Of a stretch of 64,000 nucleotides of DNA, positions 8,761 through 18,426 are shown one piece after another (position 1 is the stretch's first letter; each line of letters begins with the position of its first letter). Under the pieces are notes generated by a model, which was given only the letters and a program-made list of their open reading frames with translations, was not told where the DNA came from and searched no databases. The position numbers and the translations under genes are program-made. This stretch comes from Pseudomonadota bacterium (GTDB taxonomy: Bacteria; Pseudomonadota; Gammaproteobacteria; Steroidobacterales; Steroidobacteraceae): positions 1-64,000 of the forward strand of contig JANXOV010000136.1 of NCBI GenBank assembly GCA_025357635.1, written 5' to 3'.

Positions 8761-10293
8761 TTGAACCCAAATCAAATGAACCAACGGCGGCGTAGTGCGT
8801 TTCTGGCGATGTTCTTCGGCTACGCCAGCCTGGTGACCGCGCTGGCGCGCAACATCTTGTTCGTTCCGATCTACCTGCACAGCATCCCGCTGGTCGAGTA
8901 CGGCGCGTGGCTGGCGACGGGCGGTGCGCTGGCGACAATCATCATCAACGACTTCGGGCTGTCGGGCGTGGTCACGCAGAAGATGTCGGCCGCATTCGGT
9001 GCCGGAGACATGCAAGCTCTGGGCTCGCTGACAGGCTCTGCCTTGAGCATCGGGGTTTTGCTGGCTCTGGGTTTGACCACCCTCAGTTTACTGGCCGCAC
9101 CATGGATACCTGGGTTGGATGTGCTGACGCCGTCGCAGCATCGCATCGTATTCGATTGCTTTCTGATCGCCGTAGCCGCCAACGCCCTGGGCATCATGGG
9201 TGCCACCGCCGGGAGTGTGCTGCGCAGTTTACAAAGAGTGGTGCTGGTCGGCTCGATCGTACTTGCGGCGGACGTAGCTTTTATTGCGGTGACCTTGCTC
9301 GCCCTGTTCAACGGCGCGGGTTTGTACGCCATCGCTGTCGGTTTGCTGGTGCGCTCTGGCGTGGTGGCCGTCACTGCGTTCGTGGCGGTGCTTGTCACCT
9401 GCGCAGGCATGCAGCACGTGACAGTGCGGGTGCAATCGCACGCAGTGCGCGGACTGGTGGGAGGTTCCGGGCAACTGTTCCTGTCTTCGGTCGCGATGAA
9501 GCTGCAGTCGCAGGGCAATGTCTTCTTTGTCGGGACGCTGCTTGGCCCCGCCAGCGCAGCGATTTACAGCCTGACGGTGCGCGCACACGAAACCGTGCTG
9601 ATGCTGATCGGCCAGATCAATGCAGCTCTGGTGCCCTCCGTGACGCATCTGTTCGGCTCGGGCAATCTGACGCGATTTCGAACGGTGCTGCAGCGCGTCC
9701 TGATTTCCATCGCCTTGGTCACTGCCTTCGCGATGACCATGACCGTCGTCCTCAATGAGGAATTCCTGCGTTTGTGGATCGGCGACCACGCCTTTGCTGG
9801 TCAGGGGGTCTCGATCTTGATGGCGGTTGCCTTGTTCGTTTCCTCATTGGGTTTTGTCGCTTACGATGCGCTGTTGGCGCAGGGCCAGTTTGGTTTCGTA
9901 TCGCGGGTGTTCATTGTCGTCAGCGTCCTGCAAATGCTGCTGCTGACGATGCTGCCGTACGCAGGCTTGTGGCTTGCGCCGCTTCTGGTGCTCGGGTCGG
10001 CGGCGGTCTGGGGATGTCTGTTTTGGATCCGGGTATGGCGCAGCATCGACCTCAAACGATCCGAGATTCTGGTGCTGTCATCGGAATTGACCCGAATCGC
10101 CGTCGTTAGTGCCGTGGCCGCGGCAGCCTTCGTCGCTCTGTATCCTGAGACGAAGTCATGGCTGGGTCTTCTGACTGAGGCGATGGCCTGCGCCCTGGTT
10201 GTGACCGGCGGATACTTTGCGGTCAGTTCCAACACGCGAGCGCTGGTGCGTGAAGAGCTTGGCATGACGATCAGCGCACTGCGGGCAAACTGA
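8761..10293 (+). CDS. Wzx-type polysaccharide flippase (MOP superfamily)
   Basis: Membrane protein of about 510 residues with 12-14 hydrophobic segments. The opening FLAMFFGYASLVTALARNILFVPIYLHSIPLVEYGAWLATGGAL-like arrangement is typical of the first helices of Wzx and other polysaccharide flippases; it would flip the lipid-linked repeat unit across the inner membrane. The reading frame can begin at TTG 8761 or at ATG 8776; neither has a clear ribosome site. It ends seven bases before the putative polymerase, forming the flippase-polymerase pair of a Wzy-dependent pathway. Confidence 0.85.
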   Translation: MNPNQMNQRRRSAFLAMFFGYASLVTALARNILFVPIYLHSIPLVEYGAWLATGGALATIIINDFGLSGVVTQKMSAAFGAGDMQALGSLTGSALSIGVLLALGLTTLSLLAAPWIPGLDVLTPSQHRIVFDCFLIAVAANALGIMGATAGSVLRSLQRVVLVGSIVLAADVAFIAVTLLALFNGAGLYAIAVGLLVRSGVVAVTAFVAVLVTCAGMQHVTVRVQSHAVRGLVGGSGQLFLSSVAMKLQSQGNVFFVGTLLGPASAAIYSLTVRAHETVLMLIGQINAALVPSVTHLFGSGNLTRFRTVLQRVLISIALVTAFAMTMTVVLNEEFLRLWIGDHAFAGQGVSILMAVALFVSSLGFVAYDALLAQGQFGFVSRVFIVVSVLQMLLLTMLPYAGLWLAPLLVLGSAAVWGCLFWIRVWRSIDLKRSEILVLSSELTRIAVVSAVAAAAFVALYPETKSWLGLLTEAMACALVVTGGYFAVSSNTRALVREELGMTISALRAN

Positions 10294-10300
10294 CAAGCCA

Positions 10301-11857
10301 ATGCAGAAAATATTCGCAAAGCCAATGTCTTCCACGATGCATTTCTCGGTCGGGTTGCGCGTCGGAATATTCGTGGCGATCAACTTCGCCGTTCTGTTGC
10401 TGATGGGGGCCGGTGCGGCTTTGAACCCGCCAGGCAATCCCCGATTCCTCTACGTTCTGCTGTTGACCGCCGTCTGTAGCAGTCCGGTTCTGCAGTTGAG
10501 CCGTGTGAACGGCGCGCATTTTCTGCTCGCCGTCTATTTTGCGTTCTTTTTTCAGTTTTTCGTGTTTGGCGATTTTATGCTGACCCTGCTGGGGCGTACG
10601 CCGCGAGGCGAGGGCGCATTGTTGACACAGACCGAATGGGTGATCCTGCTCAGCGCGATAGGCTTGCTTGCGGGGTACCATGCCGCCGTGCGCTGGTGGG
10701 CGCCGAAAGCATCCGCGCCGCCGCCTCGGGACTGGCCGTTTGCGACCGCAGTCTCGGTGGGTGTTTCTTTATGGCTCATCGGCACCATTGGCCTCGCGTA
10801 CTGGCAGACTTTTATTGTCACGGACCGCACGAATGTGTCTCTGATCAGAAACCTGAATGACCTCGGAGCCGGATTGACGAGTGTTTTCATGATCGGCCAG
10901 TTGATTCAACCCCTGGGCATCCTGATCCTCGCCTATGTGTATGCGGCCTACCGGCGTCGCCACCTGTTTACCTTGATACTGGTGGTTGTGACCGTCCAGG
11001 TCATTCTAGGATTTGTGGCCGACTACAAATCCGAAGCGATGATGGCCGGGATGCTGGTCATCATCACCAAGGTGTATGTTGATGCAAAGATCCCAAAGGC
11101 GTGGCTGTTGGGAGGCGTGGTCTTCATCGCGCTCGCTTTTCCCGTGTTTCAGGCCTATCGCCTGCAGGTGCGGGGCGAGCACGGCGTGACCTCCGCCGAG
11201 GCAGTACAGAATCTCCTGGGGACGTTGCAGAGCGCATTGGCAGCCAAGGAGAAGGTGGAAGCGGGCTTCGGGGGCGCGGAGTATCGCGTGCAGGCGTTCT
11301 GGGAGCGCGCGTCCTTGAAGGCGAGCGTCGACTTGATCGTCACTCACGTGGGTACCGACATTCCATTTCAGGAAGGTGCGACGCTGCTGCCATTGGTGTC
11401 GACTTTCATTCCGAAGATTGTCTGGGCCGACAAGCCGTCGCTGGCCGTAGGCCAGATCTTCAACAAGGAATTTCACATATCTGAGGTTGCGGACACCTAT
11501 ATCTCTCCTTCGCATGTGGGCGAGGTGTACTGGAACTTTGGCTGGATGGGTACGTTGCTCATCATGCCGCTCACCGGGCTTCTGCTGGGTGCGATCGGCG
11601 TGCGCTGCAGCGCGCATCCAACCCTGTCACTGACCAGAATGATGGTGATGTTCGTGACCATCATGGCTTTTGCCGTGCGCATGGAAGGCAGTATTGCCAC
11701 GGAGTATGTGGTGTGGCTGCGCTCGATGGCGGCGATTCTGATCTTGCACGCACTTTTCGCAACGCAATCTGCGGTTCGCAATGTGAACTGGCGGCCGGGC
11801 GGGCAGGCTGAGTTCAAAACCCGGGCTGAGCAACCGTTTCCGCACTTGCTCAGCTGA
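10301..11857 (+). CDS. Wzy-type O-antigen/oligosaccharide repeat polymerase
   Basis: Polytopic membrane protein of 518 residues with about 11-12 predicted helices. A large loop (about residues 270-400) contains YRLQVRGEHGV and the acidic, Tyr-rich stretch SPSHVGEVYWNFGWMG, a segment often seen in Wzy-like polymerases. It would join flipped repeat units in the periplasm. The identification rests on topology, this loop and its position directly after the flippase. It converges with the epimerase gene without a gap. Confidence 0.72.
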   Translation: MQKIFAKPMSSTMHFSVGLRVGIFVAINFAVLLLMGAGAALNPPGNPRFLYVLLLTAVCSSPVLQLSRVNGAHFLLAVYFAFFFQFFVFGDFMLTLLGRTPRGEGALLTQTEWVILLSAIGLLAGYHAAVRWWAPKASAPPPRDWPFATAVSVGVSLWLIGTIGLAYWQTFIVTDRTNVSLIRNLNDLGAGLTSVFMIGQLIQPLGILILAYVYAAYRRRHLFTLILVVVTVQVILGFVADYKSEAMMAGMLVIITKVYVDAKIPKAWLLGGVVFIALAFPVFQAYRLQVRGEHGVTSAEAVQNLLGTLQSALAAKEKVEAGFGGAEYRVQAFWERASLKASVDLIVTHVGTDIPFQEGATLLPLVSTFIPKIVWADKPSLAVGQIFNKEFHISEVADTYISPSHVGEVYWNFGWMGTLLIMPLTGLLLGAIGVRCSAHPTLSLTRMMVMFVTIMAFAVRMEGSIATEYVVWLRSMAAILILHALFATQSAVRNVNWRPGGQAEFKTRAEQPFPHLLS

Positions 11858-12952
11858 TCAAGTCTCGGAACGTTGCGGCGCGGCTTCCGGTAAATCAACC
11901 GCCCACGGTCCGACGGGTGATTCCTGCGGCGCCCATGCCGCCGATCGCAGCACGTCGATGGTCGGCGTGTCCGCTGGGAAAAAGCGCTTGCCATTGGCCA
12001 CCCAGGACAGATGATCGGCGGGCCGTGGGAGCTGACTGAGCGCTGCGATCTCAGTTCTTGCCCGCCTGACGTACCACCATGCCATCGTCCGGGCATTCGT
12101 CCGTTCGGGCACGTACGCAAACAGCTTGGCGAAAAGTTCACGGACTGACTGTCGTGCCGCCAGCTGGCCGGCGGCCTGCGTCAGCGCACGGCGGATGGTC
12201 GGGGTCCTGGTTCGCGGGGAATGCGCCGCGATGCGCGGCGCAAAATCAACGCCGCAGGCAGCCGCTTCGTAGTCGTACACTTCGCGCCACGACCAGCGCG
12301 GAGTATTCATCAGATCGTAGGTGCCTGCGGCAATGCCACCGCGGATGATCTGCCCAATAGCCTGCACAATCGCAACGGTGTGCACGGTGTTGGATGAACA
12401 ATCCTGTGCGGGCAGCACGACCTCGCCGGCGCGGATCTGCTGGCGGATCGTGGCCGAGATCTCTTGCATTTCGCCGCAGACATGACCGAGGCGCAGTATG
12501 TGCGCGCGCTTGCCATGAGTTTTGGCAGCGACGCGGACGCGCTTTTCAGTTTGAAGTTTTACCCTTCCGTACGGACTGCGCCAGCGAACCAAGCGATGTG
12601 GCTGCGGATCACCGTACACCGACTGCGTGCTGAAGTGGATGAGGGTGGCCTGCGCTTTGGAGAAACGGGCCATGTTGCTGACGATTGCGTCTTCCATCTG
12701 CCGGATTTGCGCCGGCGTCCCGGCGGCAAGCGAACTGTTCACCACCACGTCACAGTCGGCCAGCAGGCGCGCAGCGTCGGTGGCCTCGGCGACCCTTCCG
12801 TGCCGGCAGGCAATGCCCTGCCAGCGCAAAAAGGCCGAACCGCTTCGATTCCTGCAGATCGGCACCAGTTCGATGTCGGGGTGCGAGCGCAGCAGAAGGC
12901 ACAGCTCCGCGCCCACCTGTCCATTTGCGCCGAGGATGGCTAGCTTAACCAT
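11858..12952 (-). CDS. NAD-dependent epimerase/dehydratase (extended SDR)
   Basis: Extended short-chain dehydrogenase of 364 residues. The nucleotide-binding GxxGxxG motif is GANGQVG at residues 8-14, followed by HFSTQSVYG and the catalytic Tyr-Lys pair in YGRVK. I chose the ATG at 12952, which overlaps the upstream stop by eight bases, because MVKLAILGANG is the canonical beginning. It probably makes or alters a nucleotide sugar. It is last of four co-oriented, tightly packed genes. Confidence 0.85.
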   Translation of the reverse strand: MVKLAILGANGQVGAELCLLLRSHPDIELVPICRNRSGSAFLRWQGIACRHGRVAEATDAARLLADCDVVVNSSLAAGTPAQIRQMEDAIVSNMARFSKAQATLIHFSTQSVYGDPQPHRLVRWRSPYGRVKLQTEKRVRVAAKTHGKRAHILRLGHVCGEMQEISATIRQQIRAGEVVLPAQDCSSNTVHTVAIVQAIGQIIRGGIAAGTYDLMNTPRWSWREVYDYEAAACGVDFAPRIAAHSPRTRTPTIRRALTQAAGQLAARQSVRELFAKLFAYVPERTNARTMAWWYVRRARTEIAALSQLPRPADHLSWVANGKRFFPADTPTIDVLRSAAWAPQESPVGPWAVDLPEAAPQRSET

Positions 12953-13955
12953 GGGCGTCACTGTCGGCGGCAAGCAAGGTCTCCACCAGTGAGGTGGTCA
13001 GCAGCGCGCTGCGCGCGGAAACCAATGACTCTCTGCGCTCCCTGAATCCGCTCAGGAATTCCTGCCACTCCATATAGAAGGCTTGATTGAAGGTGCGGGC
13101 GCCCGCCACCGGTGCATGCAGCGTCAAGGCCTCCCGCGGCCGATCTGGCTCGCCGATATAGACGTCGCTCGTGACCGACAGATCGCTCCAAACGCTGACC
13201 TTATCGAAGGTCAGACAGATCCGGTTGTCCTGCCGGTCGAGCCAGCTGACCGCGAAGTCCAGGTGGATGCTGGCGCCCTGTCCGGCATCGGCGGCGGTCA
13301 GTTCGATGTCGGCAGCCACTTTTCGGTCTACGGCGCCATCCAGAATCTTGTCGCAGCGCTTCAGCGAGAATGCCGAAGCGGAACACACATGCAGCGCCAG
13401 ATCGATGCCATGCGAACCTAGATCCGCCAGAACGCCGCGCGCGGCGCCCAGCCGTGGATCGTCGAGAAACGAAGCATCCACGCCGCTGCCCTTGGAGCGA
13501 TTGCCTTCCCTGATGCGCAACTTGCGCAACGGCCCGAACCAACCTTCGCCGACGATCCGGCGCAACAGCATCGTCGAACTGTAGAAACGACGCATGTAGC
13601 CGCAGCCAAGAGTATGGAATGCGAAGCCTGCAAGCGCCTGCGTATGTTCGGCGGTGCTCATGGCAAACGGCTTTTCACAAAGTACCGCAGTGCCGGACGC
13701 GGCAAAATGCCGCAGATAACTGCCGCGTGCATCCGATGGTATCGCCAGCAGGACGAGGTCGCACGCTGGCAGCTGATCTGGCGGCAAGGCATGCAGGTGG
13801 GGGACACCGAACGACATACCCAGACTGCCTGCTCGCGCGCCATTGTTGTCGTACAGCCAGGCAACCTCGATGTTCGGAGTGCTAAGCAAGACGGGCAGAT
13901 GCGCGCGGCGCGAAATCTCGCCGGCCCCTACGATGCCTATGGTTAGCTTTTGCAT
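12945..13955 (-). CDS. Gfo/Idh/MocA family oxidoreductase
   Basis: NAD(P)-dependent sugar oxidoreductase of 336 residues. The Rossmann motif is TIGIVGAGEISRRAH and the family's signature Lys is in CEKPF near residue 92. A second conserved region is GVLADLGSHGIDLALH. The ATG at 13955 lies one base after the stop of the beta-helix gene and gives the standard family N-terminus. With the downstream epimerase it could form a two-step oxidation-reduction of a nucleotide sugar. Substrate unknown. Confidence 0.87.
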   Translation of the reverse strand: MQKLTIGIVGAGEISRRAHLPVLLSTPNIEVAWLYDNNGARAGSLGMSFGVPHLHALPPDQLPACDLVLLAIPSDARGSYLRHFAASGTAVLCEKPFAMSTAEHTQALAGFAFHTLGCGYMRRFYSSTMLLRRIVGEGWFGPLRKLRIREGNRSKGSGVDASFLDDPRLGAARGVLADLGSHGIDLALHVCSASAFSLKRCDKILDGAVDRKVAADIELTAADAGQGASIHLDFAVSWLDRQDNRICLTFDKVSVWSDLSVTSDVYIGEPDRPREALTLHAPVAGARTFNQAFYMEWQEFLSGFRERRESLVSARSALLTTSLVETLLAADSDAHG

Positions 13956-13956
13956 G

Positions 13957-16563
13957 TCACTGCCTGCATTCACAAGAGTGGGGCGACTGCATGTCGCAGA
14001 CCGCCTGGGTGTGAGATGCCTCGTCCAGCAGCGGTTTCGCAACGTCTTCGCAGCGGTTCATATACAGCACCGTCGCATCCAGATGGTCGCGGCCGGACAA
14101 GTGGATGCCGGCGCGAAAGGATTGCGCGTAACCGCATTGTGCCCGCGGCGCAGGACCCGTGATGTGCGTGATGACATTGTGATGAATCACCAGCCCGGAT
14201 ACGAGCGGCTTGCGCCCGCCCGGCGGACCGCGATGCCAGGTGGGGATGATCCCGATGGCGCCGCCATACAGCCCGTCCGCATGCGTGATCCGGTTGTGCG
14301 AAATGGAAACACCGGCGTTGAGAATGGGCGGCGCGAAACGGGCGCTCGGGGCCACCGCATAGGATCCCATGATTCCCGACAGACTGCAGGCAGACGACCA
14401 GTCGTATTCACCATCGATGAGGTTGTCGCGGATGTCGAGCGATGTGGGCATCACGGTGAGAGTCTCGCACTCCTTGCATGAGGGGTCCTGCGCGCCGTAG
14501 GCCTGCTGAAACAAGATTCCATCGGTATCGTATTGTTCATTGCCGGCCACGACGCTGTCCGATGATTGCGCCCAGACGGAGATGTTGCCGCCTTTTGGTC
14601 GAGACCTATTCGCCTTGCGGCAAGGCGCCCGGCGTTGATCGATATGGTTGGCCAGAATCAGGGTCTGCCAGAATTCGCGCGCGATGGTGACCTTGGAAGC
14701 CCCGGTCACCGGCTCTACGTCCCAGGAAGGCGCCACCGAGAATCTCACTTCGCCGCTCTGCGGGTCGATGCGATAAGCAGTGATTCTGCGCGCCTGCCCC
14801 ACGCCGGGACCGGCGACCACCCGGACCCAGTGATCGGCATAGTAGGCACTCGGATCGACACCGCGTTGATTTTGAATTGTGTTAAGCGGGCCCGCGATGC
14901 TCACCATTTGCGCCGCTGCACCCGACACCCCGCTCGCCGCCGGCAGCGCAAACGTGTTGGCATTGTTATCCAGGGATATTGCTTCGCCGTCCCCCACCTT
15001 GTCGCCGCTGCATCTGACCGTATTGTCGGATATCAGCAGCATTTCCTGATTGTTGTTCATATGGAAGAAAAAGGCAGCGCGCCATCCTGGCGCATCCGAG
15101 CCGGAGTTCAGAAATCGGCCGTCTGCACCGTCGGCGATGTTGGAGCTGAAATCAACTCGCGTCGCAGCGCCCAACTCACTTGCCATTGCGCCTTGCCGGC
15201 TCGCCACATCCAGATAGCTGCCTGGTTTGAATTCGTTGTAAGCGATCACCGCGTCGTCGATGCGCAATACCGTTTTCATGTTGAAGCGGTTGCCGCCGAG
15301 TTCCAGTGCGAGGCGATAGTCGCCGAAGGTGTTGCGCGTGATGAACAGGTTTCGCATCGGCGAACCGCCGTCGCTGATCGCCACGTTGGTGCGTTCAAAC
15401 ACGTTGCGGCTGATGACGATGTCTGAAACTGTCGCGGCTTGCACCGTGGGTTGCAGATCGGTGCTGTAACTTTTTCCGAGCCGCAAGATGGTGCGCGGTG
15501 CATCGCCTGGTTCGGACGCCACGGCATCCGCAAATGTAATGTCACGGATCTCATTCCCGCCGAGCAATGTGATCAATGCGGAGCGGTCCTTGGCCGTTGC
15601 GGTTGAGTCGTGCCGCACGATGCGCGTCAGCGCGGCGCTTTGGCCGTGCAGGGCCGTCCCTGTTTCCATCACCACACGCCCAGCCTGCAGATCCCAGACT
15701 CCCTTTCCCAGCGAGACGCTGCCGTTGTGCGCCGCTGCCTGTAACGCTCGCAGCAGACACTCGGTGTCATCGAGTCTGTCATCCGGGCGGCAGCGTCCAA
15801 ATTTCTCACTGGAAATCCAGAGCTGTGATTTCTCCGGGGGATCCGGCGTGACGGTTAGAGATTGACCCGCAACCGCGATCCAGTTCTTTCCGTCGGCGCT
15901 AACTTCCACTGCATAGACGCCGGGCGCTATGAATCCAGGCAGCGCTCTCTTCGCAGTAAATTCTGCCAGCGTCTCCTGCGCCGCTGCTTCCAATGCTTTG
16001 TGCAGCAGATGGCGTTGCGGGCCTTCGAGCCGGACTTGCAACTCTGCGAGGCCGCCTGGCAGCAGATTGCGGCCGACCACTTTGATTTGACGCGGCAGAA
16101 ATGCGATCGGCGCAGTCGAATATACCCGGCTCGGCGTGAACCACAGCGGCCGTGGATCATTGATACGCGCCGCATTGCTCCATTCGCCTGCTGCGCTGAC
16201 CACCCAGAGATCGTAGGCGCGCCGCGTATCGATCGACATCGGCATCCTGACGAGCAGCTGATACGGCGCGCCACGAGCGCTGATGATGGGCGCAATTCCC
16301 TCGGCCGGCCCCGAATCCGCCGGGACTTGCGCCGGGTGATCCGGCATTCGTTGGGCGGCATTGGCTGCGCGATAGACCACGCGATCAGTGAGGCTTAACG
16401 AATGACCGCCCAGGATCAGCAGATCATCCGGATCGGCATGCACCGGACTTTGGTAAAAGGGCTGACTGTATAGCTGCGGCGCTGCAGCCGCGATGCCGGT
16501 CAAAAAAAAGCAGGTGGGCAACGCGGTCAACAGCGCCCGCACCATCGGTCGGTAAATCCTCAT
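13957..16563 (-). CDS. Secreted right-handed beta-helix protein
   Basis: Protein of 868 residues with a signal peptide (basic MRIYRPMVR, hydrophobic core, AAAAP cleavage region near residue 28). The N-terminal third holds beta-sandwich-like segments. From about residue 280 a pectin-lyase-type beta-helix follows, shown by repeated short Asn-rich turns such as ISRNVFERTN, ITRNTFGDY, IAYNEFKPG and ISDNTVRCSG. Such proteins are lyases, hydrolases or epimerases of polysaccharides in the periplasm, or scaffolds. I see no diagnostic catalytic motif. It is coupled by a four-base overlap to the glycosyltransferase upstream. Confidence 0.75.
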   Translation of the reverse strand: MRIYRPMVRALLTALPTCFFLTGIAAAAPQLYSQPFYQSPVHADPDDLLILGGHSLSLTDRVVYRAANAAQRMPDHPAQVPADSGPAEGIAPIISARGAPYQLLVRMPMSIDTRRAYDLWVVSAAGEWSNAARINDPRPLWFTPSRVYSTAPIAFLPRQIKVVGRNLLPGGLAELQVRLEGPQRHLLHKALEAAAQETLAEFTAKRALPGFIAPGVYAVEVSADGKNWIAVAGQSLTVTPDPPEKSQLWISSEKFGRCRPDDRLDDTECLLRALQAAAHNGSVSLGKGVWDLQAGRVVMETGTALHGQSAALTRIVRHDSTATAKDRSALITLLGGNEIRDITFADAVASEPGDAPRTILRLGKSYSTDLQPTVQAATVSDIVISRNVFERTNVAISDGGSPMRNLFITRNTFGDYRLALELGGNRFNMKTVLRIDDAVIAYNEFKPGSYLDVASRQGAMASELGAATRVDFSSNIADGADGRFLNSGSDAPGWRAAFFFHMNNNQEMLLISDNTVRCSGDKVGDGEAISLDNNANTFALPAASGVSGAAAQMVSIAGPLNTIQNQRGVDPSAYYADHWVRVVAGPGVGQARRITAYRIDPQSGEVRFSVAPSWDVEPVTGASKVTIAREFWQTLILANHIDQRRAPCRKANRSRPKGGNISVWAQSSDSVVAGNEQYDTDGILFQQAYGAQDPSCKECETLTVMPTSLDIRDNLIDGEYDWSSACSLSGIMGSYAVAPSARFAPPILNAGVSISHNRITHADGLYGGAIGIIPTWHRGPPGGRKPLVSGLVIHHNVITHITGPAPRAQCGYAQSFRAGIHLSGRDHLDATVLYMNRCEDVAKPLLDEASHTQAVCDMQSPHSCECRQ

Positions 16564-17801
16564 ATTGCCGTTGGCTGATTCGCATTACGTTTGCCGCAAA
16601 TGTCGGCGTAAGCGCTCTCCATCCGCGCAGCCGCCGACTCCCACGACAAGTGCCGTCGCACGGCAAAGCGCCCGCGTTCGCCCATCAGCCGGCGCGCGGC
16701 GGAGTCCTGCTGCAGCGAGCGGATTGCGGATGCGAGCTTGCGCGGCGTGCCTTCGACGACGACGCCCGCCCCGGATTCCCGGACCATGTCTGCCAGGCCG
16801 ACCTCCGGGGTGACGACAACCGGGCAGCCCATCGCCATGGCTTCGGCAACGACGTTGCCGAAGTTCTCCGAATACGAGGGCAGAATGAACATCGAGGCGT
16901 TTTCGTACAGGGCCCACTTGTGCTCATCCGACGCAGCGCCGATGAAGCGGATGCGCTCGCTCACGGCGTTCTGCGCCGCGATCTCTTCCAGTTTCTGGCG
17001 GTAACCGGTTTCATCGTTGCCTGCGATGATGAGCGTCAGGTCGGGCACCCATTTCCAAGCGGCGATCAATCGATCCAGACCTTTCTTCCAGTCGATCCGG
17101 CTCAGGAACAGCGCATAGGGCTTGCAGATGCCGGCGAACGGGCCGGATGCCAGGGGCGCATGTTTTTCCGGCCAGTTGACGCCGTTGGGAATGCAGATGG
17201 TGCGCGATGTGCGCAGACCCAGCGCGGCGATTTCCTGCGCTTCCAGGTCCGCAGTAACGTGGACGCCGGCGGATTCGCGCAGGGTGCGGCTTTCGATCAT
17301 GCCGATCCACAGCGATTTGATCAGCCGGTTCTTGCCGCGAATCACCGCTTCGCCGAGCATGCCGCGCGGCGAGATCAGGTACGGCACGCCGGCGGCGAGC
17401 GCCGCGCGCGCGGCCGCCCAGGTAGGCCACAAGAACACCGAGTGCAGGTGGACGACATCGAAACCCTTGACGGTGCCTTGCAGCGCTTCTTGCATCGCGG
17501 GCGCCCAGCACAGGCGCCGCATCCAGGGGACGCGGAAATAGTGCACCCGGACGCCGTCGAGAATGACGGCGCGATCCAGTGGAACCTGCAGATTGTCGGG
17601 TCCGTCCATCGAGGAGGTAAAGACGTGGACCTCGTGGCCCCGCTGCACCAACGCCGCGGACAGTTGGTGTACGGAACGGATCGGTCCGCCATAGCGCACT
17701 GCAGGGAAATACGTCGGGCAGATCTGCAGGATCCGCAGCGCCCGGCGCGGCGCGCTGAGCGCCTGCGCCTCTTTCGGCACGATGTTATCTGATTGCAACA
17801 T
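16560..17801 (-). CDS. Glycosyltransferase family 4
   Basis: GT-B glycosyltransferase of 413 residues. RILQICPTYFPAVRYGGPIRSVHQL is the acceptor-domain opening; the donor domain has FLSRIDWKKGLDRLI and the E-x7-E motif in SYSENFGNVVAEAMAMGCPVV. The start at 17801 (MLQSDNIVP) is preceded by GAGCTGA; an alternative ATG at 17828 has no ribosome site. It heads the minus-strand operon and faces the acetyltransferase across a 44-base divergent region. Sugar specificity is unknown. Confidence 0.9.
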   Translation of the reverse strand: MLQSDNIVPKEAQALSAPRRALRILQICPTYFPAVRYGGPIRSVHQLSAALVQRGHEVHVFTSSMDGPDNLQVPLDRAVILDGVRVHYFRVPWMRRLCWAPAMQEALQGTVKGFDVVHLHSVFLWPTWAAARAALAAGVPYLISPRGMLGEAVIRGKNRLIKSLWIGMIESRTLRESAGVHVTADLEAQEIAALGLRTSRTICIPNGVNWPEKHAPLASGPFAGICKPYALFLSRIDWKKGLDRLIAAWKWVPDLTLIIAGNDETGYRQKLEEIAAQNAVSERIRFIGAASDEHKWALYENASMFILPSYSENFGNVVAEAMAMGCPVVVTPEVGLADMVRESGAGVVVEGTPRKLASAIRSLQQDSAARRLMGERGRFAVRRHLSWESAAARMESAYADICGKRNANQPTAI

Positions 17802-17845
17802 TTCAGCTCTAGTGTGCCGGGCTTTCATGACAGCTTGCGGACACC

Positions 17846-18400
17846 ATGAGTCGATCATTCCCCCTGCGGCCATTGGTACTGACCCCCGCCAACCGTGTGC
17901 TTCGGGTGGTCTGGGCCGCTGTCTGGCTGCTGCTGTATCGGCCGAGTCCGCGGCCGTTTCATGCCTGGCGCCGGGCATTGCTGCGCGCCTTCGGTGCGCG
18001 CATCGGAACGGGGGCCCACCCTTACGCCTCGGCCAGGATCTGGGCGCCGTGGAATCTGATCATGGAAGAGCACAGCTGCATCGGCGATGACGTGGATTGC
18101 TATTGCGTGGCTGCAGTGACCATCGGCGCACATGCGACCGTCAGCCAGTATTCCTACCTGTGCGCCGCCAGTCATGATTTTCGCAACCCGGCGATGCCTT
18201 TGGTCGTCGCGCCCATCGTCATAGAGGCTCAGGCCTGGGTTGCTGCGGATGTGTTCGTGGGTCCGGGCGTCAGGATCGCCCGGGGCAGCGTGGTCGGCGC
18301 GCGCTCCACCGTGATGCACGACGTGGGCGCATGGACCGTGGTCGCCGGCAATCCGGCGAGGCCAATCGGTGTACGGCCGGTCGTGGTGTCACCGCGCTGA
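17846..18400 (+). CDS. WcaF-type O-acetyltransferase
   Basis: Left-handed beta-helix (hexapeptide) acyltransferase of 184 residues, the length of WcaF-like colanic acid acetyltransferases. The second half has hexapeptide repeats such as IGTGAHP, IGDDVDCY, IGAHATVSQ, VAADVFVGPGV and the active-site-like CAASHDF. It would transfer an acetyl group from acetyl-CoA to a sugar hydroxyl in the cytoplasm. The stop lies 26 bases before the exosortase start, so the genes are likely co-transcribed. Confidence 0.88.
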   Translation: MSRSFPLRPLVLTPANRVLRVVWAAVWLLLYRPSPRPFHAWRRALLRAFGARIGTGAHPYASARIWAPWNLIMEEHSCIGDDVDCYCVAAVTIGAHATVSQYSYLCAASHDFRNPAMPLVVAPIVIEAQAWVAADVFVGPGVRIARGSVVGARSTVMHDVGAWTVVAGNPARPIGVRPVVVSPR

Positions 18401-18426
18401 AACAATCACTTGCCATCGTGCCGGCA

